Assembly: GCA_045589215.1 (NCBI GenBank)
Contig: JAZNOQ010000018.1
Coordinates: 1 to 7,113 of the forward strand
Direction of reading: 5' to 3'
Length of the DNA: 7,113 nt
Source: JAZNOQ01 sp045589215
GTDB lineage: Bacteria; Bacillota; Clostridia; Oscillospirales; CAG-272
Below the pieces are notes generated by a model. The model searched no databases. It was not told the DNA's origin and was given only the letters and a program-made list of their open reading frames with translations. Both the position numbers and the translations under genes were made by a program. Position 1 is the stretch's first letter. Every line of letters begins with the position of its first letter. This document shows, in pieces, positions 1 to 5,615 of this stretch.

Positions 1-1234
1 CGCAATAGGCGAGCATCTCGCCCCGCGTTTTGTCGTCAAGCTCCCAAAGATAACCGAGGAGGGTGTTGTTATCGTGCGTACCCGTGTAGGCAACGCAGTT
101 TTCGGGGTAATTGTGAGGCAGATGCGGAGAATTCGGATCTCCGACGAACGCGAACTGAAAAACGCGCATCCCGGGAAAACCACTCTCCCGTAGCAGAATG
201 GCGGTGTCCTCGGTCACAACGCCGAGATCCTCCGCGATGATCAGCGGGGAAGCCCCCTCTTTTTTGTATTCTTCAGCGGTGTCACGGAGCGCACGGATAA
301 GCTCCATCCCGGGACCCCTCATCCAGCGTCCCTCTCTTGCCGTCCGCGCTCCTGCGGGGATGCTCCAATAGGATGCAAAGCCCCTGAAATGGTCGATGCG
401 GACACCGTCAAATTGTGACAGAAGATGCCGCATACGTGCCTTCCACCACGAAAATCCGTCCTCGCGCATCCTGTCCCAATTGTAAAGCGGATTGCCCCAA
501 AGCTGACCGTCCTTTGAAAAGAAATCGGGCGGGACGCCCGCGAAATTTCGCCTTTGTCCCATTTCGTCGAGATCAAAGATCCCGCGTTCTCGGTTCGAGT
601 AAACGTCACTGCTGTCATACGCAACGTAGATCGGGATATCTCCGATGAGACGAATGCCGCTCCCATTTGCATATCTGCGAACCGCATCCCACTCTTGGCA
701 GAATTCGTACTGCATAAATTCCCACGCGGCTTCGACCGCAGGGTCAAAGTCCTCCGTCGACCACTCGAACCACGGCAGATCTCCGTTCCGCTCCTTCTGC
801 GCCATAAAGCGGCAGAACTCCTTAATCTCGGGATGACGCTCCGAGAATTCCGCAACCGCACGCCTCACGGCGGCATCATCAAGCGCGCGCGCCGCCGCCT
901 TCTTCAAAAGTGGAATGCGCGTCCGCTTCAGTCGGTCGAATTCGCACGTCCACGGCGATGACTGCCGTTCGGAGTCAAGCTCGTCTTTGGTGAGAAGACC
1001 GTGCTCGTAAAGCGTTTCGAGGTCGATCAGAAAGGGATTTCCGCTGAACGCCGAATACGAGCTGTACGGAGAACCGAATGTGTCGGGCATACAGAAGGGA
1101 AGCGTCTGCCAGACCGTAAAGCCGCCTGCCGTCAGTCGATCAACAAAACGGAACGCCTCTTTTCCGAAGGAGCCGCATCCGTAGCTTCCGGGCAGGGATG
1201 AAATATGCATCAAAACACCGCTTTTTCTTTCCAT
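1..1234 (-). CDS. malQ: 4-alpha-glucanotransferase (amylomaltase, GH77), 3' end beyond window
   Basis: Transfers alpha-1,4-glucan chains between maltodextrins (disproportionation) in the cytoplasm, for use of maltodextrin or glycogen. The 411 codons present read without interruption; the family is usually about 500 residues, so roughly the last 90 are outside the window. Seen directly: N-terminal LMHISSLPGSYGCGSFG; GDIPIYVAYDSSDVYSNRERG (starting near residue 198, one of the most conserved blocks); GVPPDFFSKDGQLWGNPLYNW (233-253), the acceptor-site loop; VRIDHFRG with the expected nucleophile Asp281; LIIAEDLG with the expected acid/base Glu335; GTHDNN with the third carboxylate Asp388. The start ATG at 1234 is set by AAAGGA about 8 bases upstream and by homology beginning at once. 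It is transcribed away from dpaA and has its own promoter. Family assignment is very secure; no neighbouring glycogen genes are visible to say whether the in vivo substrate is stored glycogen or imported maltodextrin. Confidence 0.97.
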   Translation of the reverse strand, partial: MERKSGVLMHISSLPGSYGCGSFGKEAFRFVDRLTAGGFTVWQTLPFCMPDTFGSPYSSYSAFSGNPFLIDLETLYEHGLLTKDELDSERQSSPWTCEFDRLKRTRIPLLKKAAARALDDAAVRRAVAEFSERHPEIKEFCRFMAQKERNGDLPWFEWSTEDFDPAVEAAWEFMQYEFCQEWDAVRRYANGSGIRLIGDIPIYVAYDSSDVYSNRERGIFDLDEMGQRRNFAGVPPDFFSKDGQLWGNPLYNWDRMREDGFSWWKARMRHLLSQFDGVRIDHFRGFASYWSIPAGARTAREGRWMRGPGMELIRALRDTAEEYKKEGASPLIIAEDLGVVTEDTAILLRESGFPGMRVFQFAFVGDPNSPHLPHNYPENCVAYTGTHDNNTLLGYLWELDDKTRGEMLAYC

Positions 1235-1298
1235 AGAGTGTCCTTTCGCCCCCGATCGGAATTCCAATCGGGTTTTCTGTTTCTTCTTTCTATCAAGT

Positions 1299-1327
1299 AT
1301 TGTAGTATTCCCGCGTCGGTTATACAA
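1299..1327 (-). promoter_or_regulatory. Housekeeping (sigma-A type) promoter of malQ
   Basis: On the minus strand, TTGTAT (1327-1322) and TACAAT (1304-1299) are separated by exactly 17 bp. The -10 is one base from consensus and the -35 keeps TTG. Transcription would begin near 1292, giving a leader of about 58 nt before the malQ ATG. No catabolite-repression (cre) palindrome was recognised nearby. Assignment is from motif and spacing only. Confidence 0.7.
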
Positions 1328-1362
1328 CACGAAAAGCGGATTTTCCGTGAAAAGTTTTTTGA

Positions 1363-1390
1363 CACCGCGGCTCCCGTTTCGACATATTCT
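1363..1390 (+). promoter_or_regulatory. Candidate sigma-K (mother-cell sporulation) promoter of dpaAB
   Basis: CACC at 1363-1366 and CATATTCT at 1383-1390 are separated by 16 bp. This matches the Bacillus sigma-K pattern (mACm, 16-17 bp, CATAnnnT), the sigma factor known to drive spoVFAB in B. subtilis. Transcription would begin about 65-70 bases before the dpaA ATG. The same bases also contain TTGACA (1359-1364) followed 18 bp later by CATATT, a weaker match to a housekeeping promoter, so the sigma factor is not settled by sequence alone. The gene's sporulation role favours sigma-K (or the related sigma-E). Confidence 0.6.
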
Positions 1391-1462
1391 GTAATGGGTG
1401 ACTGTTTGGTGCGCCCGAAACCCTGATTTAAGATTTTATATACGAGATGAGGAGAATATAGA

Positions 1463-2362
1463 ATGGAAGGTGAGAAGAAAAAGATCCTGTCCTTTTGGCA
1501 GGACAAACGATTGCGGGCGATCTGTCATAAGCTCGCAGAAAACGGTTACCGCATCGGGATCGCGGGCTGTACGCTTCCGTCGGGAATGCCGAAGGATACG
1601 CGGCTTTATCCAAATTACAGAGAGGAGCTTCGGGAGAGCGACATCGTGCTTTTGCCGCTTCCGTCGCTTCGGGGCGGTCGGATCGCCTTTTCGGAGGAGG
1701 AGATCCCATTTTCGGAATTTCTGTCCCTCATTCGTCCCGGTACAGTTCTCCTGTGCGGAATGCTTCCGAAGGAATGGTGTGACGAGGCAGAGGAGAAGGG
1801 GATCACGGTGTACGATTATTACGATTCAGAGGAGGTAAAAAGACGGAATGCCGTCCTCACCGCGGAGGGTGCATTGTCGATCGCGATGCAGGAGCTTCCG
1901 ATCGCCCTCGCAGAGGTGCGTGCCGCCGTGGTCGGGTGCGGTCGGATCGGAAACGAGCTTTGTAAAATGCTCCGTGCGATGGGAGCGAGGGTCACCGCCG
2001 TTGCACGCCGTGCGGAATCTCTGACGGCGGCGGGGACGCTCGGATGTGAGACCGTGCTGATGGATGCGGATGCTCTGCGGTCGCTGACGCGCGGGTACGA
2101 CGTGGTGTTCACGACCGTTCCGTCGCGCATCTTTACGGCTGAAATCCTGTGGGGCGCGGGACTTCTTTCATACGGACGAAAAACACTGTACGTCGATCTC
2201 AGCTCGTCCCCCGGGAGCTTCGATCCCGCCGCCGCGCGTGAATACGGCATACGGCTTCTCTGGGCGCTCTCGCTTCCCGGAAAATACGCGCCCGATTCGG
2301 CAGGCGGCGTGCTTGCAGACCGAATTCTTTCGCTTCTTTCGGGAGAGGAGGGAGACATATGA
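1463..2362 (+). CDS. dpaA: Dipicolinate synthase subunit A
   Basis: With DpaB it oxidises dihydrodipicolinate, an intermediate of lysine synthesis, to dipicolinic acid. This happens in the mother cell, and the product is loaded into the forespore core with calcium. The protein has 299 residues; B. subtilis SpoVFA is about the same length. An N-terminal dipicolinate-synthase domain spans about residues 1-140 and ends in NAVLTAEGAL (129-138), the counterpart of the family's NS-PT-EG block. A Rossmann NAD(P)-binding domain follows, with VVGCGRIG (156-163). The C-terminal LSLPGKYAPDSAGG (269-282) is a family signature (GLPG..AP.TAG). The N-terminal nucleotide-like motif is divergent: family members as I recall them carry GGD-R, while here the strand reads LSFWQDKR. 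The start is supported by AGGAG (1450-1454), 8 bases before ATG. It overlaps dpaB by four bases. Unlike the B. subtilis operon, no lysine-pathway genes follow. Confidence 0.93.
   Translation: MEGEKKKILSFWQDKRLRAICHKLAENGYRIGIAGCTLPSGMPKDTRLYPNYREELRESDIVLLPLPSLRGGRIAFSEEEIPFSEFLSLIRPGTVLLCGMLPKEWCDEAEEKGITVYDYYDSEEVKRRNAVLTAEGALSIAMQELPIALAEVRAAVVGCGRIGNELCKMLRAMGARVTAVARRAESLTAAGTLGCETVLMDADALRSLTRGYDVVFTTVPSRIFTAEILWGAGLLSYGRKTLYVDLSSSPGSFDPAAAREYGIRLLWALSLPGKYAPDSAGGVLADRILSLLSGEEGDI
2346..2351 (+). promoter_or_regulatory. Ribosome binding site of dpaB inside the end of dpaA
   Basis: A perfect AGGAGG lies in the last codons of dpaA, 7 bases before the dpaB ATG at 2359. Together with the ATGA overlap (2359-2362) it fixes the dpaB start and points to coupled translation of the two subunits. 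Confidence 0.85.
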
Positions 2363-2934
2363 TCGCATATGCATTTTGCGGCTCGTTCTGTACGGTCGCG
2401 CGCTCGATGCGCGTCCTCGCGGCATTGAAGGCGCGCGGCGAGGAGATCTTACCCGTTGCGAGTGAGATCCTGTACTCCACCGATACGCGCTTCGCGTCAG
2501 CGCTCTCTGTGCGGAAGGAGATCGAAACGATCACGGGAAGAACGGTCATCCATACGGTGAAGGATGCCGAGCCGATCGGACCCGTGATCAAGCCCGAGCT
2601 ACTCGTGGTCGCTCCCTGCACGGGTAACACACTCGCCAAGCTCGCGCACGGCATCACCGATACTGCGGTCACGATGTCGGTGAAGTCACAGCTTCGCTCG
2701 GACCGCCCCGTTCTGATCGCCCTTGCGACGAACGACGGACTGTCTGCAAACCTTGCGAATATCGGCACGCTGCTTTGCCGAAAAAACGTCTACTTTGTGC
2801 CGATCGTGCAGGACGATCCCGACAAAAAGCCGCATTCGCTCGTCGCGGATTTTGAAGCGATCCCGCGCTGTGTCGATGCACTTCGATCGGGGAAGCAGGT
2901 AAGACCGCTCTTTCTGACGTGCGAGGAAAAATAA
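2359..2934 (+). CDS. dpaB: Dipicolinate synthase subunit B (flavoprotein family)
   Basis: Second subunit of dipicolinate synthase, of the flavoprotein (HFCD-like) fold, required with DpaA for dipicolinic acid formation in the mother cell. The protein has 191 residues against about 200 in B. subtilis SpoVFB; the difference is mostly a missing short N-terminal extension. Seen directly: AYAFCGSFCT (3-12), where the family usually reads GSHCT, so the histidine is replaced by Phe9; STDTRF (40-45); EPIGP (71-75); VVAPCTGNTLAKLAHGITD (83-101); STND-like ATNDGL (123-128); and KNVYFVPIVQDDPDKKPHSLVA (142-163), the strongest signature. It starts in the ATGA overlap with dpaA and is followed immediately by a hairpin terminator, so the operon is just the two genes. 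Identification is secure; whether GSFCT affects function cannot be seen. Confidence 0.95.
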   Translation: MIAYAFCGSFCTVARSMRVLAALKARGEEILPVASEILYSTDTRFASALSVRKEIETITGRTVIHTVKDAEPIGPVIKPELLVVAPCTGNTLAKLAHGITDTAVTMSVKSQLRSDRPVLIALATNDGLSANLANIGTLLCRKNVYFVPIVQDDPDKKPHSLVADFEAIPRCVDALRSGKQVRPLFLTCEEK

Positions 2935-2938
2935 AAAA

Positions 2939-2996
2939 AGGCTGTTCGGTATCCAAATGCACGGGATACGTGAACAGCCTATGTATTTTTGCTTTT
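2939..2996. terminator. Bidirectional intrinsic terminator between dpaB and acpP
   Basis: AGGCTGTTC (2939-2947) pairs perfectly with GAACAGCCT (2972-2980). An inner stem GTATCC (2949-2954) with GGATAC (2964-2969) extends it across a G-U pair and a single-base bulge, with a 9-nt loop. On the plus strand a T-rich tail follows (five T at 2986-2990, four more at 2993-2996). On the minus strand the run of A at 2933-2939 becomes a U-tract. It therefore can end both convergent units, and it starts only 5 bases after the dpaB stop. Confidence 0.9.
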
Positions 2997-3007
2997 CCGG
3001 GACTACA

Positions 3008-3235
3008 TTAAAGAGACTCAAGGTAGTCAACAACGTCACCGACGGTAACGAAGTTCTTGCTTTCGTCATCGTTGATCTCAATTCCGAATCTTTCCTCGCA
3101 GATCATAACGAGATCGGCAAGCTCGATCGAATTGATGCCGAGATCTCCCGACAGCTCAGAGTCCTTCGTGATATCATCACGGTTCAGCTGGAGCTCCTCA
3201 ACAAGCAGATCGACAACCTTTTCAAACATATCCAT
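3008..3235 (-). CDS. acpP: Acyl carrier protein
   Basis: Small acidic four-helix carrier that holds acyl chains as thioesters on a phosphopantetheine arm, most likely for fatty acid synthesis in the cytoplasm. The 75 residues match the family (about 75-80). Helix I is FEKVVDLLVEELQL; the central block is SGDLGINSIELADLVMICEERFGIEI (29-54), where VM..EE.FGIEI is the typical helix II. Ser36 is the expected attachment residue, but the usual DSL is NSI here, so the preceding Asp is Asn35. The start at 3235 is chosen because GGGAGG lies 8 bases upstream; a second in-frame ATG (3229) and longer upstream extensions are less likely. It is monocistronic, with its own promoter and a shared terminator. 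No fatty-acid genes adjoin, so a carrier for another pathway is possible; the symbol is by family, not by context. Confidence 0.88.
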   Translation of the reverse strand: MDMFEKVVDLLVEELQLNRDDITKDSELSGDLGINSIELADLVMICEERFGIEINDDESKNFVTVGDVVDYLESL

Positions 3236-3243
3236 TGGAAAAA

Positions 3244-3249
3244 CCTCCC
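3244..3249 (-). promoter_or_regulatory. Ribosome binding site fixing the acpP start
   Basis: GGGAGG on the minus strand, followed by 8 bases and then ATG at 3235. It rules against a longer reading that would begin at 3313 and lead through a non-homologous hydrophobic stretch. Confidence 0.85.
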
Positions 3250-3358
3250 TTCGAAAAATAACCCAAATAAAATGGAATATATCGTGCGTCCGATCTTGAC
3301 AAACAAAAATCAAGGAGACCGATCAAAATAAGCAGAGCGGTCAGACACACACGCATAA

Positions 3359-3387
3359 AGTATAGCACATTTTTCTTGATTTGTCAA
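3359..3387 (-). promoter_or_regulatory. Strong housekeeping promoter of acpP
   Basis: Minus strand: perfect TTGACA (3387-3382), a 17-bp spacer, then TATACT (3364-3359), in an A+T-rich setting. This is the best promoter in the window. Transcription from about 3352 gives a leader of roughly 117 nt. In that leader I see only a weak possible stem, GACCG (3317-3321) with CGGTC (3338-3342), and no known riboswitch. It makes acpP independent of radA. Confidence 0.87.
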
Positions 3388-3410
3388 TATTTTTTCTTTT
3401 GATAAATTCG

Positions 3411-3434
3411 ACAAATATCGTGCAATATATTTGT
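3411..3434. repeat. 8-bp perfect inverted repeat upstream of the acpP promoter
   Basis: ACAAATAT (3411-3418) and ATATTTGT (3427-3434) are exact inverted arms around an 8-base centre. The site lies 24 bp upstream of the acpP -35 and about 80 bp past the radA stop. It could be a regulator-binding site, an A+T-rich UP-like element, or a weak hairpin at the end of the radA message; no U-tract follows, which argues against a good terminator. It does not resemble the FapR operator as I know it. Confidence 0.4.
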
Positions 3435-3511
3435 GCTTATTATCATAAGTGGGACACTGTTATGATTATATTCGTGCGTTGCTTCTGTTATGAATGGGAT
3501 TTGCAGGGAGA

Positions 3512-4906
3512 TCATTCGTTTTTCGGGAGAAGCACCGACAGTGTCTCGTAAACGCTTCGCGCTTCGACGATCGAAAGATCGGTGTCGATCTTCCTGCGCT
3601 CGAGATTTTTGTGCGGGATCACGACGGTCGAAAATCCGAGCCGCTTCGCCTCGTTCAGACGATGCTCGGGGGACGTGACCGCGCGGCATTCGCCCGCGAG
3701 TCCGAGCTCACCGATCGCAATCAGATCGTCGGGGATCACGCGGTCGGTCAAAGACGAGATCAAGGCAAGCGCGATGCCGACGTCGGCGGAGGGCTCGTCG
3801 ATCCGAAGTCCGCCGATGACGTTGAGATAGACGTCGTTTTGCGAGAACTTCAGACCAAGGCGCTTCTCAAGCACCGCAAGGATCAGACACATACGGTTAT
3901 AATCCACACCGTTCGCCGTGCGGCGCGGCGCGGGGAAGGTGGTCGGCGTGACGAGTGCTTGGATCTCCGCGATCAGGGGGCGCGTGCCCTCCATCAGACA
4001 GACCGCACAGTTGCCGGGCGTGTTCTTCGGTCTGCCCGAGAGGAGCATCGCAGACGGATTTTCGATCTCGAGAAGCCCGCGGTCGGTCATTTCGAATACG
4101 CCGATCTCGTCGGTCGAGCCGTAGCGGTTCTTGCCCGCGCGTATGATGCGGCAGGACTGACGGTGATCGCCCTCAAAGTACAGCACCGCGTCGACCATAT
4201 GCTCAAGCACCTTCGGCCCCGCGATCGCGCCCTCCTTGTTGACGTGCCCGACGATCAGAACCGAGATGCCGTCGGTCTTTGCCTTTCCGATGAAGGAAAG
4301 CGCCGATTCCTTGACCTGCGACACGCTTCCGGGAATCGAGTTGCCCGCGCCCGAATAAAGAGTTTGGATCGAGTCGACGATGATGACCGAAGGCTTCAGG
4401 CGGTCGACCTCCTTCATGATCTTTTCAACGTTTGTTTCGGTGTAGACGAACAGGTTCGTACCCTTGACACCGAGACGCTTCGCGCGGAGCTTCAATTGAC
4501 TGCCCGATTCCTCGCCCGAAACGTAAAGCACGCGGCGGCTTTTTCCCAGCACGTCGCAGATCTGTAGAAGAAGGGTGGATTTTCCGATGCCGGGCTCACC
4601 CGACAGAAGAACGACCGAGCCCGTGACGAGCCCGCCGCCGAGCACGCGGTCAAATTCACCCATGCCGGTCGGGGTGCGCGTTGCATCCTCGATCGAAAGC
4701 TCGGAGAAGGGGAGCGACGTGTCGCCGCCCGAAACGACCGCGAAGCGCGGGGGCTTTGGGTCGTTCGCCTGTGCCGCACCGGGGGTAGACTCCACGACGT
4801 CCTCGACGAATGAGTTCCACGCGCCGCACGAGGGGCATTTTCCGAGCCACTTCGGGCTTTGATTTGAGCATTCCGAGCAAACATAAACGGTTTTTACGCC
4901 TTTCAT
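3512..4906 (-). CDS. radA: DNA repair protein RadA (Sms)
   Basis: RecA-like ATPase that works with RecA in recombinational repair, processing branched intermediates and extending strand exchange. The 464 residues are complete and of normal length. Domains in order: a zinc finger CSEC...CPSC (Cys10, 13, 24, 27); a RecA-type ATPase with Walker A GEPGIGKST (103-111), Walker B VIIVDS (174-179) and the RadA signature KNRYGST (259-265); and a C-terminal Lon-protease-like domain from about 280, with LNVIGGLRIDEPSADVGIALAL (361-382). This domain is structural rather than proteolytic in known RadA. The ATG at 4906 is chosen because an in-frame TGA lies 24 bases upstream and AAAGG precedes it by about 10 bases. 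It is divergent from the small membrane protein gene and upstream of, but not clearly joined to, acpP. No LexA-type operator was found. Codon use matches uvrB. Confidence 0.97.
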   Translation of the reverse strand: MKGVKTVYVCSECSNQSPKWLGKCPSCGAWNSFVEDVVESTPGAAQANDPKPPRFAVVSGGDTSLPFSELSIEDATRTPTGMGEFDRVLGGGLVTGSVVLLSGEPGIGKSTLLLQICDVLGKSRRVLYVSGEESGSQLKLRAKRLGVKGTNLFVYTETNVEKIMKEVDRLKPSVIIVDSIQTLYSGAGNSIPGSVSQVKESALSFIGKAKTDGISVLIVGHVNKEGAIAGPKVLEHMVDAVLYFEGDHRQSCRIIRAGKNRYGSTDEIGVFEMTDRGLLEIENPSAMLLSGRPKNTPGNCAVCLMEGTRPLIAEIQALVTPTTFPAPRRTANGVDYNRMCLILAVLEKRLGLKFSQNDVYLNVIGGLRIDEPSADVGIALALISSLTDRVIPDDLIAIGELGLAGECRAVTSPEHRLNEAKRLGFSTVVIPHKNLERRKIDTDLSIVEARSVYETLSVLLPKNE

Positions 4907-4942
4907 AAGATCCGTACCTTTCGTAAATCACTCTATGACACT

Positions 4943-4971
4943 ATTATATAAAAAATCCGCTCGGAAATCAA
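4943..4971 (-). promoter_or_regulatory. Housekeeping promoter of radA
   Basis: Minus strand: TTGATT (4971-4966), 17-bp spacer, perfect TATAAT (4948-4943). Transcription near 4936 gives a leader of about 30 nt. It faces away from the promoter of the neighbouring membrane protein gene, with the two -35 boxes 27 bp apart. Confidence 0.85.
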
Positions 4972-4998
4972 GAGGGGGATTGAAATTTGTGCGAACAC

Positions 4999-5027
4999 TT
5001 GACATTTTTCTCTTTCGGTGTTATCAT
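4999..5027 (+). promoter_or_regulatory. Housekeeping promoter of the small membrane protein gene
   Basis: Perfect TTGACA (4999-5004), 17-bp spacer, TATCAT (5022-5027, one base from consensus). Transcription would begin near 5034, leaving a leader of about 28 nt. This is good evidence that the short gene downstream is real and expressed in growing cells. Confidence 0.85.
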
Positions 5028-5045
5028 ACAACAGTAGCAAGACCG

Positions 5046-5056
5046 AAGGGCGGTGA
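5046..5056 (+). promoter_or_regulatory. Ribosome binding site that decides the start at 5062
   Basis: AAGGGCGGTGA resembles the full anti-16S match AAGGAGGTGA with a small change in the middle, and ends 5 bases before ATG (5062). A GTG at 5053 lies inside this site, so it is unlikely to be the start codon. Confidence 0.6.
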
Positions 5057-5061
5057 ACAAC

Positions 5062-5526
5062 ATGGCGCGAAAAAAGAAGGCAGAAGCGAAATACGAAAAG
5101 AAATATTTTGCATTGAATACACAGCTGTTGTTTTGCGCTTTTATGGTTGTTATAGGGCTTTTCCTCGGGATTGTCGGTATAGCCTGTGACGAAGGGGATG
5201 GAAGCGGGATACTGATCGGGATTTTAGGCTTTGGGCTTTTCGGGGTCTTCTCCGCTTGTATGCTCCTTATGCCTGTCGGATTCCTCTTTTCCTCAAGGTG
5301 CGTTACGATTCTTTATGTTCTCGGTTATCGCGAAACGGTTCTCTGGCAGAGCGTTAGCTCGGTTGTGCGGTACGGCTCGTGGTTTTCAAGGTATGAGGGG
5401 TTGCCGCATTACAAGTTAAATTATTTCGATAACCGTAAGAAGCCGTTTTACGTCAAGGGTGAGATCAGCGAGACCCTTCGCACGAAGCGGCTGATGAAGC
5501 GATTTTACCGCCGTGATATTTTATAA
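5062..5526 (+). CDS. Small membrane protein of unknown function, two predicted transmembrane helices
   Basis: I do not recognise this 154-residue protein. A lysine-rich, positively charged N-terminus (MARKKKAEAKYEKK) is followed by a hydrophobic helix at about 21-41, a short acidic loop CDEGDGSG, and a second long hydrophobic segment at about 49-77. That layout suggests two helices with both ends in the cytoplasm. The remaining 75 residues are soluble and basic, alternating short likely strands (VTILYV, ETVLW, VVRYGSW, HYKLNYFDN, KPFYVK) with a final helix (SETLRTKRLMKRFYRR). This could be a bacterial PH-like domain, an inference from pattern alone. It has its own promoter, ribosome binding site and terminator, so it is a one-gene unit. 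Its codons appear more A+T-rich than those of radA and uvrB, possibly from its hydrophobic content or from later acquisition. Nothing ties it functionally to radA. Confidence 0.8.
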   Translation: MARKKKAEAKYEKKYFALNTQLLFCAFMVVIGLFLGIVGIACDEGDGSGILIGILGFGLFGVFSACMLLMPVGFLFSSRCVTILYVLGYRETVLWQSVSSVVRYGSWFSRYEGLPHYKLNYFDNRKKPFYVKGEISETLRTKRLMKRFYRRDIL

Positions 5527-5537
5527 ATTGAAAACTC

Positions 5538-5576
5538 AAAACGGAACGGCTTTGAAGCACAGCTGCTCCGTTTTTT
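5538..5576 (+). terminator. Intrinsic terminator of the small membrane protein gene
   Basis: AAAACGGA (5538-5545) pairs with TCCGTTTT (5567-5574). An inner CGGC/GCTG stem (5547-5550 with 5562-5565, one G-U pair) closes an 11-base loop, and a run of six T (5571-5576) completes it. It begins 11 bases after the stop codon. Confidence 0.87.
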
Positions 5577-5615
5577 ATTATCATAATAAATCCGACGAAA
5601 GGTCAACACTAGCGA

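Noticed and set aside
554..961. Plus-strand open frame of 135 codons at the left
   Set aside because: It lies within malQ on the opposite strand, where catalytic motifs confirm the minus-strand reading.
3436..3449. Short hairpin CTTAT-TATC-ATAAG after radA as a terminator
   Set aside because: Five A/T-rich pairs without a following T-run are too weak to call a terminator.
3457..3493. Direct repeat CTGTTATGA at 3457-3465 and 3485-3493
   Set aside because: A 9-base repeat at this distance is expected about once by chance in a window this size, and the copies sit in no clear promoter context.
3494..4567. Long open frame of 357 codons on the plus strand
   Set aside because: It is antisense to radA, whose protein is complete and unmistakable. 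The frame is rich in Arg, Asp and Val as expected from the complement of high-G+C codons, and has no ribosome binding site or family motif.
4990..5010. Possible LexA box GAACACTTGACA near the divergent radA promoters
   Set aside because: Only the left half (GAAC) fits GAAC-N4-GTTC; the right half reads GACA and is part of a -35 box.
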